Below, in pieces: positions 7,081 to 13,264 of a stretch of DNA of 13,264 bases. This stretch comes from Xanthobacteraceae bacterium (lineage in GTDB: Bacteria > Pseudomonadota > Alphaproteobacteria > Rhizobiales > Xanthobacteraceae). Under the pieces are notes generated by a model. The model worked only from the letters and a program-made list of their open reading frames with translations, was not told the origin of the DNA and made no database searches. The translations under genes were made by a program, and so were the position numbers. The stretch lies in NCBI GenBank assembly GCA_030037185.1, contig JASHRR010001006.1:1-13264 (forward strand), written 5' to 3'. Each line of letters opens with the position of its first letter. Within the stretch, counting starts at the first letter, position 1.

Positions 7081-7868
7081 CCGACAGCCCTGGTGGCCAG
7101 AGCGGCGACGACAACAACCCGCGCGGATCGCAGCCGCGATCACCGTTGGACATGCGTTGGCGCTGACGATCACGAATAGTGCGAAAATCAGGCGACCACA
7201 AGGCCGACAATTTGTGGTTCGCTTTTCGGTCGCGTTCAAACACGGCGACCGATTTGAAATCCATCCTCGACAAAACTGGCGAGAGGGGAAAGAGCCGGGC
7301 GACGAACAAGGGCCGAGAAAGCCGAACAGTGAATCGGCGCGCCATGATGTCGGATAAGCATACGCCAGGCCTGGAGGTCTACCGTTGGCGCTTCCGGGAT
7401 AAATTGCCGACCACCAGGCAGCCGGGAAAGGGAACCATTGGAGCGGGAGATTCGTGATGATTGTACATCGGGATTTGCTTTTGATAGTAACACTGGCAGG
7501 CACCGGCAACATCAACCAGCTTGTCGGCGATTACACCATCCGACCTTGAAACCCGCGGCCGCGGATTAACCGGCGCCGGCTATCCGGACCCGCGCAACCA
7601 GTGTACGCCCCGAGGATAACGGTTTGTGAGGCAACGATAATGCGACCATCTACCGGCCAAGTTTGGTGAGCAAACGGCGGGGCAGCTGCCGCCGCTGCGC
7701 TCGTACACGTCCGGAGCGGACCATTGGGGGCCCAAATTCGAAAGATGGAGGACTGCCCCTGTTTGCACGTCGGCGGCCTGGGTTTTAGCCGACGGCCTAT
7801 CCGCGGCGGCTTCGGCAAGGCGCTGACGTGATCTCAGGTTTCGATGAAGATGATGATTGCCGGATCGC
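7081..7868. other. 788-bp stretch with no convincing gene
   Basis: This stretch lies between the monooxygenase start and the stop of an unrecognised minus-strand gene. The open frames in it have no recognisable family, no good ribosome-binding site and a composition unlike the neighbours, so none is called. It must contain the promoter of the monooxygenase-transporter operon; a TACAAT on the minus strand near 7463-7468 is one possible -10 box, without a good -35 box. A 12-bp perfect palindrome of C/G pairs (CCGCGGCCGCGG) lies at 7553-7564. No tRNA, insertion-sequence ends or clear terminator is seen. It may be decayed coding DNA. Confidence 0.5.
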
Positions 7869-8879
7869 TCACATACCGAGGCCGGAGGTCGCAGGAAGAC
7901 TGTCCAGCGGAATGACGATGCGCTGTTGCGAGGCGCCCATAGGAGCGGTGTAGGGATGATTGAACACAGGACCACCGAAAGGCGGTTCGGCCTTGGGCGA
8001 CTGTGGATTCACCCCGGTCAAAATGACGCGTGGAGGCATCCCCCCCGGGTCCATGGATTGCACGGGCACGGTCTGCATTTGCGCCGGCAATCCCGACGTG
8101 AACACCCGCTTCAGCATCGAGGTGTTATTGTCGAGCGGCTGGGTGGCGCGCCTTTGCGCGCCGACGAACCAGGCATGGCTGGGGAATGCCGAGGCAGCAG
8201 TATACAAGATCAGGTTGGGCGCCGCATAGGTGATGATGAGTTCGCACCAAACCCACGGGACGTGGTTGGGGACGCCGAACGCCACGATACCTATATAGTC
8301 GCCGTTCGCGCCAGCGCGGAACTTGATGAGGGATTGGCCGAGAGCAATCTCCCCCGGCAACACTTGGATTGCCGAGTAGGGCAGGATCTTAATGCTTTGA
8401 TTGTTCCGGGCCGCGTCCGGGAGCACAATTGCCGACAGCGAACTTGCTTCTCCGGGATTAAACCGGGATGCCTCGGCGGTGATTTTGGCGGAGATCCCAG
8501 GATCAATGGTGATCAGTTCTTGCAGCGCCGAACCCAGCCACATCTGTACCCGGCTGTCAAACGGAGGAGTGTATCCGGGGTCGAGGACTCCAGCCTGTTC
8601 GGTCTTGACCGCAAGCAACTTGCCCGCAGCGTCTGTCCGCAGCCCGATAGTGAACGTCGTGAAGGACCGAAATTGTTTTTGCAGTGTCGCTCCCGGCGAA
8701 TAACTGCGGCCGTCGACCGTTTGGCCGGGGTCCGGATTCGCCGTGTGCGCCATGCCATAGGTGACCTGCTTGAGCCAGGCGTCCGGTGCAAAAATGTTGA
8801 CCGGGACCCCGGCAAATGGAGCCATGAGATGGCGATCGATCCAGCCGACGGTTGCGACATTGATGGAATATACGGGCAT
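7869..8879 (-). CDS. Unrecognised 336-residue protein
   Basis: I do not recognise a family. The protein reads as a real gene: balanced composition, few Cys, and alternating short hydrophobic and polar stretches that suggest a beta-rich fold. There is no signal peptide and no strong transmembrane helix. The N-terminus (MPVYSINVATVGWIDRHLM) is followed by Gly/Pro/Asn-rich loops. A Trp-rich spot (VPWVW) occurs around residue 220, and the last 90 residues are rich in Pro, Gly and Gln, perhaps a flexible tail. The frame is open to 9071, but the first 64 codons look non-coding; the ATG at 8879 follows directly on a purine run (GGGGGGAGG), which decides the start although the spacing is short. It is alone on its strand with long gaps on both sides, so it is probably its own transcript. 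The leader contains two hairpins. The context is a gene-poor region with decaying genes. Confidence 0.7.
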   Translation of the reverse strand: MPVYSINVATVGWIDRHLMAPFAGVPVNIFAPDAWLKQVTYGMAHTANPDPGQTVDGRSYSPGATLQKQFRSFTTFTIGLRTDAAGKLLAVKTEQAGVLDPGYTPPFDSRVQMWLGSALQELITIDPGISAKITAEASRFNPGEASSLSAIVLPDAARNNQSIKILPYSAIQVLPGEIALGQSLIKFRAGANGDYIGIVAFGVPNHVPWVWCELIITYAAPNLILYTAASAFPSHAWFVGAQRRATQPLDNNTSMLKRVFTSGLPAQMQTVPVQSMDPGGMPPRVILTGVNPQSPKAEPPFGGPVFNHPYTAPMGASQQRIVIPLDSLPATSGLGM

Positions 8880-8995
8880 CCTCCCCCCGCAGCGTTGCCC
8901 CGTTAATGGGGACTCCCGGGTTTCGGCGGCAGCGAAATCCCGGTGTCCCCGCCGGATTGGTAACGCGACGAAGCAATTCGGTTCGATGGGATGAC
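8880..8995 (-). promoter_or_regulatory. Structured leader of the 7869-8879 gene
   Basis: Two inverted repeats lie just upstream of the start codon on the minus strand. The first is CCCC (8898-8901) with GGGG (8908-8911) and a 6-base loop. The second is CCGGGTTTCG (8916-8925) with CGAAATCCCGG (8933-8943), a 10-bp stem with one bulged base and a 7-base loop. They could control translation or transcript stability, or be a decayed repeat element. I do not recognise a known riboswitch. Confidence 0.4.
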
Positions 8996-9071
8996 ATTTT
9001 TTTTCCCCGAGAGCCCACGCGACCCTGAAACGCACCTGCGGGATCACCTCTGGTGCAGCCCACCAAGGCAA

Positions 9072-9301
9072 GGTCGGCCAGGCGGCGGCGTTCCGATTCA
9101 GCTAGTAGACAATCACCCGCTGCCGCAGCACGTCCTTTTTCATCGGCTTGATATTGCCGATGATTTGCGAAGCCGATCTCGTGGTTGCGCCTCCTTCCGG
9201 CGTCCGCTGGGTCTACGGGCTTTGCGAATCATGAGGAAGGGCCTAGCGGAAGACGATTACTGCGTTATCGGCAAGAACCGCATTGCGGGGCGCCAGACAA
9301 T
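9072..9301. other. Intergenic region with coding-like scraps
   Basis: There is no full gene here. On the minus strand a GGAAGGAGG (9191-9199) is followed by a frame ending at the stop at 9102-9104; its last residues, from an internal ATG at 9143, read MKKDVLRQRVIVY, which looks protein-like but is far too short. On the plus strand, 9231-9320 reads a 29-residue peptide with EDDYCVIGKNRIAGR, resembling the N-terminus of a small Bradyrhizobium hypothetical protein family that begins with DDY...GRI. Both are most likely remnants of truncated genes. Confidence 0.3.
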
Positions 9302-10148
9302 ATGGGCGAGCGCTTTCTGATGTTTCCACATTGCTGTGGATTGCGTTCCAGAATCCGGCCTGTCGAACATAATGGCAGCCGCAGCCCCGCGCGATGGCGG
9401 GGACGCGCTCCTCACGGACGACCCGCGGCGATGTCGCATCTGCCATACGCGGCATACGTGAAGTTGCGAATGAATGCGCCGCGCCCGGACGGCTTCTCAA
9501 GCAAGCAGGAATTTGAGACGCTAAACACGATCGCGGACGCACTGGTCGCAAGTCTCGCCGAAAGCGCCCTATTTCGGTCGGCTCACGTCCGCGGGGCGAC
9601 GGGAATTCTTTTTCGACGTGTCCGATGTGAGCGACTGGCGCGACGAGTGAGCGAATTTGCGACAATGCATCCAGGCTGCGCGTTCGATAGCGGTTCGCGC
9701 GAGGATCCAGACTGGCAGCGCTATTTCGAATTTCGCCGCCCGTCCCCGGCCGACCGGCAACGCAATCGAGAACCGGCGCGTTTGCTTTTGCTCGCAACGG
9801 AAGGCGATCCATTGACACAAGCGCGCGAGATCGATCACGCTGCCGGTTTCCCAACGCAAGAAGCGCGGTCGGCCTTTGTTCAGCGCGTGGCGGAGCGTGA
9901 TTACCGTCTCAAGCAGCTTGTCGATGCCGGATCAATCCGCAGGCGTCTATCGAGCAAAAATCTGCCGTGTCGATCTTGCAAACCTGCAAACCATCGATGG
10001 CATCACGTTGCCACTCTACGAATTGGCGAAGGAACTCGGCGGTGCTTATGACGGATGGGGTACGCTGGTATCAGGTCAGGCAGGGGAAGGCGTGAGGCTC
10101 TGGTTAGCACAATTGTCCAGTTGGGGCCGAGGCGAGTCACTTTCATGA
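9302..10148 (+). pseudogene. DUF695 + RraB-like protein, broken by frameshifts
   Basis: The remains of a two-domain protein with an N-terminal DUF695 region and a C-terminal RraB-like (ribonuclease E inhibitor) region. In one frame I see HLPYAAYVKLRMNAPRPDGF and KQEFETLNTIADAL (about 9431-9560). The match then moves by one frame to YFGRLTSAGRREFFFDVSD (9570 on) until a stop at 9648. It returns to the first frame with the SREDPDWQRYFEF and RPSPADRQR pieces (9650-9763), moves again for IENRRVC (9765-9785), and comes back for GDPLTQAREIDH and FPTQEARSAFVQRVAER. It finally shifts near 9920 to AKICRVDLANLQTIDGITLP and YELAKELGGAYDGWGTLV, ending at the TGA at 10146-10148. At least five shifts are needed, so no functional protein is expected. 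The beginning near 9302 is uncertain. The last frame overlaps the next gene by ATGA. Confidence 0.75.
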
Positions 10149-10441
10149 ATGCACGCGTCGCTGCTTTTCTTGACAGTGTGAAGACCGGTAACCCTCCGGC
10201 GGTTGGGGTCCCATTACTCCAGGCCGTGTGGCACGGATTGCGCGGGGAATGGGAGGCCGCTCACCACCTTGCCCAGGACGATGCCAGCGCCGAAGGTGCG
10301 TGGGTCCATGCCTGGCTGCATCGCATCGAGGGCGATTTGGATAATGCGCGCTACTGGTATAGACGCGCGCGGCGGGAGGTGGCCGAAGGCGATCTCCGCG
10401 ATGAAGGAAAGACCATTGCCGCATTTCTTCTGAAACGCTGA
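10145..10441 (+). CDS. Small conserved hypothetical protein, Bradyrhizobium-type
   Basis: A 98-residue protein that looks all-helical, without a signal peptide or membrane segment. Residues 19-50 (PPAVGVPLLQAVWHGLRG then EWEAAHHLAQDD) and 55-80 (EGAWVHAWLHRIEGDLDNA then RYWYRRARR) match a small conserved family I know from Bradyrhizobium and relatives; no function is known to me. The helix pairs resemble a TPR-like arrangement, which is inference. The ATG at 10145 overlaps the stop of the decayed DUF695/RraB-like gene as ATGA, so the two were probably once translated together. A GAGGCGAG stretch lies upstream, within the end of that gene. The frame is also open upstream to 10055, but that part is shared with the decayed gene and reads as non-coding. 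The stop abuts the stop of the minus-strand small ORF at 10442. The gene itself appears intact. Confidence 0.75.
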   Translation: MNARVAAFLDSVKTGNPPAVGVPLLQAVWHGLRGEWEAAHHLAQDDASAEGAWVHAWLHRIEGDLDNARYWYRRARREVAEGDLRDEGKTIAAFLLKR

Positions 10442-10693
10442 TCAATCGCTCGGGCTCGACGGACAGGGCTTCTTCCCGGGCCTGGGCGGCGCGCGTCGGG
10501 GCATGTGGTGGAACGACGGTTCCCGCTGAGCCTGCGCGCGAACGGATTTCCAGAGGCGGTGGTGGCGGATAAGAACGGACATGATCGTCTGCCCGAGTTC
10601 AGCCTTGGCCATAGGCGGATTGTCGCGATATGACGTCATCTCGAAAATAGCTGAGCCCCTCGTTGCATCACCTTTTGCCGAGCGGATATCCAT
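10442..10693 (-). CDS. Possible small ORF at end of the Nit1C-type operon
   Basis: An 83-residue frame beginning at an ATG 2 bases after the TAA of the flavoprotein gene. The product is basic, with an Arg/His/Pro-rich C-terminus (HHMPRRAPPRPGKKP) and a middle part reading MAKAELGQTIMSVLIRHHRL. I recognise no family. Third codon positions are mostly G or C, as in real genes of this genome, but high GC also makes chance frames common. There is no good ribosome-binding site, so it would depend on coupling to the flavoprotein gene. An internal ATG at 10606 could give a shorter protein. If it is not a gene, this stretch is simply the trailing region between two convergent genes. Confidence 0.3.
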   Translation of the reverse strand: MDIRSAKGDATRGSAIFEMTSYRDNPPMAKAELGQTIMSVLIRHHRLWKSVRAQAQREPSFHHMPRRAPPRPGKKPCPSSPSD

Positions 10694-10695
10694 GG

Positions 10696-11997
10696 TTACG
10701 ACCCGATCGCGGCTTCGTTGAGGGCGGCCTGGCGCTCGGCGCGCGTGAAACCGACCCGCGCCTCGATGTGTTCGGCGAGATATTCGGCGTCGCGCGCCAC
10801 TCCGGAGAAGCGCCCGGAGCCCCACGTGTAAAGCCAGGGCAACCCAAGGAAGTAGATGCCGGGCACCGGGGTGACGCCGCGGACATGGGAGGGTTGTCCG
10901 CGGCCATTGAAGACCGGCAGATCGAGCCAGCTGTAGTCGGTGCGGAAACCGATGCACCAGACGACCGAAGCTACTCCGGCCGCCCGATAGTCGACCTCCT
11001 GCCGTTCGCATGGCGGCACCCACACGGGCGCGTAGCGGGCCTCCTCGGGTGCGGCGATGCCCTGCCTGACAATGAAGCCGTCGATGCTGGTCTTGATGCT
11101 CTCCGCCACCTGGTCGGCCTGATCGAGGCACTGGGCGAGATCATCATCGAGGACCAGGCGGCCGCCGCTGACATCGAGCAAGCGACCATAGAGCTCCATG
11201 CCCTCGAGCGCACGCTGGCGCAAATCGATGTCGCGGCCGCCGTCGCGGCCGGTGACGTAATGATTGGTCTTGTCGCGCACGCCTTCGCGCAGCGGATGCT
11301 CGTGCACCGGGAGATCGTAATAGCCCATGAGATGCAGCCATTCGACCACGTCCTTGCCGCGATAGCGCCTTGACACGCGGGGCGCATCGCCGACGCAAAG
11401 ATGAACCTTGCGGCCGGCGAGATGGAGATCCTCGGCAATTTGACAGCCCGATTGTCCGCTGCCCACCACCAGCACCGCGCCAGGCGGAAGTCGGTCGGGA
11501 TTGCGATATTCAGCGGAGTTGATCTGCACCAAGTCGGGATCGAGCCGCTCGGCGCAACGCGGGATCACTGGAATCTGGTAGCCACCCGCTGCGATCACCA
11601 CCTGGTCGGCGAGGTAGCGGCCCTCGGTTGTGTCGAGCGTGAACCCATGCTGGGGATTGCTGTGCAGGCCCTTTACGGCGACGCCTTCCCGCAGTGGCGG
11701 ATTGAACGACGCGATGAAGCGATCGATGTAATCGATGATGGCGTCGCGCAGCATGAAACCGTGTGGATCCGACCCCTGGTAGGGGAACCCCGGGAGCTGG
11801 CATTGCCAGTTCGGGGTCACCAGACAGAAGGAATCCCAGCGCTCGGCGCGCCATGCGTAACCGGCGCGCCTTTTTTCGAACACGATGTGATCGATGCCGC
11901 GGCGCTGGAGATGCCAGCTGATCGAGAGGCCGGCCTGTCCGGCGCCTATCACGGCCACCGAGAGGTGAGCGACCGGCGTTGGCTGTGGCGCATTCAT
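10696..11997 (-). CDS. MSMEG_0569-family flavin-dependent oxidoreductase (Nit1C cluster)
   Basis: A 433-residue flavoprotein monooxygenase-like enzyme. Two Rossmann dinucleotide motifs are intact: GAGQAG (18-23) for FAD at the N-terminus and GSGQSG (179-184) for NAD(P)H. The middle AAGGYQIPVIP and the C-terminal VWCIGFRTDYSWL and GIYFLGLPWLYTWGSGRFSG are typical of this FMO-like group, which I recognise as the MSMEG_0569 family, a standard member of the Nit1C nitrilase clusters. Its substrate is not established. The frame is open to 12105, but the ATG at 11997 has GGAG 7 bases upstream and begins the family N-terminus. It follows the MSMEG_0570-type gene by 13 bp on the same strand, clearly one operon. 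It would act in the cytosol, possibly on a product of the nitrilase or radical SAM enzymes usually encoded with it. Confidence 0.88.
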   Translation of the reverse strand: MNAPQPTPVAHLSVAVIGAGQAGLSISWHLQRRGIDHIVFEKRRAGYAWRAERWDSFCLVTPNWQCQLPGFPYQGSDPHGFMLRDAIIDYIDRFIASFNPPLREGVAVKGLHSNPQHGFTLDTTEGRYLADQVVIAAGGYQIPVIPRCAERLDPDLVQINSAEYRNPDRLPPGAVLVVGSGQSGCQIAEDLHLAGRKVHLCVGDAPRVSRRYRGKDVVEWLHLMGYYDLPVHEHPLREGVRDKTNHYVTGRDGGRDIDLRQRALEGMELYGRLLDVSGGRLVLDDDLAQCLDQADQVAESIKTSIDGFIVRQGIAAPEEARYAPVWVPPCERQEVDYRAAGVASVVWCIGFRTDYSWLDLPVFNGRGQPSHVRGVTPVPGIYFLGLPWLYTWGSGRFSGVARDAEYLAEHIEARVGFTRAERQAALNEAAIGS

Positions 11998-12010
11998 CGG
12001 GCGTCTCCAG

Positions 12011-12298
12011 TCATTCGTCGAAACCGTCGACGGCGACCCGCGGGTCGGGAAGGTTGGTGAAAGTCTCGGCTGTCGCCTCGATGCGGGCGAGCTGCGCCAT
12101 GGCACGGCGACAGCACATGCCGTATTTCGCCTTCACCCGCTCGCTAGCGATGCCAAGGGCGACGCGGCTGCGCTCAAGGAAATCCGCGAGCGGATAGGCG
12201 GTGCCGACCGAGAAATAGTCTTTGATCACCAGCGAAGGCGAATAGCAGGTCTCGGAGCTGCCGTCGGGCCAGCGAATGCGAAAGCGCATTTCAGGCAT
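12011..12298 (-). CDS. MSMEG_0570-family nitrogen starvation response protein (Nit1C cluster)
   Basis: A 95-residue small cytosolic protein. The start MPEMRFRIRWPDGS followed by YSPS, VIKDYFSVG and YPLADFLERSR is the recognised pattern of the MSMEG_0570 family, named for cyanobacterial and mycobacterial genes induced in nitrogen starvation. Four clustered features near the C-terminal half (KAKYGMCCRRAMAQL) include a CC pair that could bind a metal or form part of an active site; this is inference. The biochemical role is unknown. The ATG at 12298 lies 8 bases inside the end of the glycosyltransferase gene, indicating coupled translation, and the stop is 13 bp before the flavoprotein start. 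The frame is open upstream to 12391, but that part is the shadow of the glycosyltransferase. Confidence 0.85.
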   Translation of the reverse strand: MPEMRFRIRWPDGSSETCYSPSLVIKDYFSVGTAYPLADFLERSRVALGIASERVKAKYGMCCRRAMAQLARIEATAETFTNLPDPRVAVDGFDE

Positions 12299-13264
12299 TG
12301 GCGATCTCGCTGAGCGCCTCGTAAGCGGGAATGTGAGCGTGCGCCGTGGTGGTCCAGTGGTGCCGCGCCGCGAGCGCAAGGCCGCGCGCAATCACGGCAT
12401 CGCGAACGGAAGTTTCGAGCGCGGATGTCATCGCAGCAGCGATCGAGGCGGGATTGTCCGGATCGCACCACAGGACGTCTCCATCGCCCAGATACTCGGT
12501 GAACGGGGCAATGCGCGACGTCACCACCGGCACGCCGCTCGCCATCGCTTCCAGCACGACCAGGCCAAAACCCTCCACGATCGAGGGAAACACCAGCGCA
12601 TCTGCGGCGCGGTAAAGCGCCGGCATCAAGGCCTGAGGGAGCGCGCCGGCGCGGATCACGACACCCTCCGGCAGCCCGCTCGCGGCCAATGCCGCTGCGA
12701 ACTCCGCCTGGTAGGCATCGTGGTCGAGCAGCGAGGCGCCTCCCGCGATCACCAGGCAGAACGCCGGGTGTCCAGCGTGGACGATGCGGAATGCGTTGAG
12801 AATTCCGATCGTGTTCTTCCGCTTCTCGATTCCCCCGATGGCGAGAAATACGCGGACACCCGTTGGCACATTCAGGAACAATCGCAGATCCGCATCATTC
12901 GTGTCGGCCGCCTGCGAAAACCGCTCAGTATCAACGCCGTTGCCAACGAGATAGGCAATGCGTCCGAACTCGCGCGCGAGCCTGTCGCGCCACAGGCCAC
13001 TCACCGCAAACAGGCGGTCGGCGGACACGATGGCCCGCGCCTGCAGAGCTGAGAGCCTCGGATCGGCGAAGGTGTCGACGTGGTGTACGGTGCGAGCAAA
13101 GCCGGCGATCAGGCCACGTTCCTTGAGCGTTGCCAGGGCGTTTCCCGAGATCCCGTCCTGGGCGTGCCAGACGTCGAAGTTGCGACGGCCGGCAGTTTCG
13201 AAGTGCCGGACAAAGTCGGCAACACGGGTTTCGACCATGGCGGTGACGTTGCGTCCCGCCGGTG
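12291..13264 (-). CDS. MSMEG_0565-family glycosyltransferase (Nit1C cluster), 5' end cut
   Basis: The C-terminal 323 residues of a GT-B fold, GT4-type glycosyltransferase. The frame continues upstream to the window edge past the Met at 13238 (upstream residues PAGRNVTA), so the true start lies outside. Visible features in order are WHAQDGISGNAL, HHVDTF, the linker VGNGVDTERF, the second-domain start FLAIGGIEKRKNT, and the nucleotide-sugar site VFPSIVEGFGLVVLEAMASG with the E-x7-E pair. The combination with the two genes that follow identifies it as the MSMEG_0565-type transferase of Nit1C clusters. Donor and acceptor sugars are unknown; why a nitrilase cluster carries a glycosyltransferase is an open question. 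It overlaps the next gene by 8 bp and is probably mid-operon, with the nitrilase and radical SAM genes expected upstream. Confidence 0.87.
   Translation of the reverse strand, partial: PAGRNVTAMVETRVADFVRHFETAGRRNFDVWHAQDGISGNALATLKERGLIAGFARTVHHVDTFADPRLSALQARAIVSADRLFAVSGLWRDRLAREFGRIAYLVGNGVDTERFSQAADTNDADLRLFLNVPTGVRVFLAIGGIEKRKNTIGILNAFRIVHAGHPAFCLVIAGGASLLDHDAYQAEFAAALAASGLPEGVVIRAGALPQALMPALYRAADALVFPSIVEGFGLVVLEAMASGVPVVTSRIAPFTEYLGDGDVLWCDPDNPASIAAAMTSALETSVRDAVIARGLALAARHHWTTTAHAHIPAYEALSEIANA

Noticed and set aside
7081..7515. N-terminal extension of the monooxygenase frame by 145 codons
   Set aside because: The extension has a non-coding composition, and the family N-terminus begins at the ATG at 7080.
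7553..7564. 12-bp C/G palindrome as a protein binding site
   Set aside because: Perfect C/G palindromes of this size occur by chance in high-GC DNA, and there is no supporting context.
7857..8906. 349-codon plus-strand frame opposite the unknown protein
   Set aside because: Its composition is rich in Arg, Gly and His, as in other shadows here, and it lacks a ribosome-binding site. The minus frame reads more like a protein, though neither has a recognised family, so this is a judgement.
8995..9004. T-run as a plus-strand terminator
   Set aside because: There is no stable hairpin directly before it and no plus-strand gene ending there.
8880..9071. 64-codon N-terminal extension of the unknown 7869-8879 gene
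   Set aside because: It covers the hairpins and reads as Arg/Pro/Trp-rich noise; a purine-rich ribosome-binding site lies directly before 8879.
10694..11131. Extended minus-strand frame running into 10442
   Set aside because: This part is an Arg-rich shadow of the flavoprotein gene in another frame.
1..13264. CRISPR arrays, tRNAs, insertion sequences or attachment sites
   Set aside because: No regularly spaced direct repeats, tRNA T-loop pattern with matching acceptor arms, transposase motifs or terminal inverted repeats were seen by eye.

Overview
This is high-GC DNA that looks like a Rhizobiales alphaproteobacterium, most likely Bradyrhizobium-like. That placement rests on base composition, protein style and recognition of a small family (10145-10441) that I know mainly from Bradyrhizobium. 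It is not a computed placement. No ribosomal RNA, tRNA, CRISPR array or intact mobile element was found.

Region A (1-7080) is an uptake and catabolism island, mostly on the minus strand. In transcription order it encodes an FMN-dependent luciferase-like monooxygenase of the NtaA/SnaA/DszA type (5740-7080), an NMT1/THI5-like substrate-binding protein (4646-5677), an ABC ATPase (3707-4525) and an overlapping permease (2926-3720). A plus-strand DUF3891 gene (2007-2828) interrupts the run. It is followed, again on the minus strand, by a second substrate-binding protein (755-1726) and two tandem RidA-family genes (333-755, and 1-312, which is cut by the window edge). The likely logic is uptake of a small organic N- or S-containing compound, oxidation by the flavin monooxygenase, and handling of reactive enamine/imine-type products by RidA proteins. 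This resembles the Rut uracil pathway in logic but not in gene content. The substrate is unknown, and no flavin reductase is present in the window.

Region B (7081-10695) is sparse and partly decayed. A 788-bp stretch without a convincing gene is followed by an unrecognised 336-residue minus-strand protein (7869-8879) with a hairpin-rich leader. Next come scraps of coding-like sequence (9072-9301) and a plus-strand gene of the DUF695 + RraB-like type broken by several frameshifts (9302-10148). The dead gene overlaps by ATGA an intact small gene (10145-10441). A doubtful small minus-strand ORF lies at 10442-10693.

Region C (10696-13264), minus strand, is the end of a conserved Nit1C-type cluster, the nitrilase cluster that published work has linked to growth on cyanide as nitrogen source. 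It holds the MSMEG_0565-type glycosyltransferase (cut by the window edge), the MSMEG_0570-type nitrogen-starvation protein and the MSMEG_0569-type flavoprotein, tightly packed as one operon. The nitrilase itself should lie upstream, beyond position 13264.
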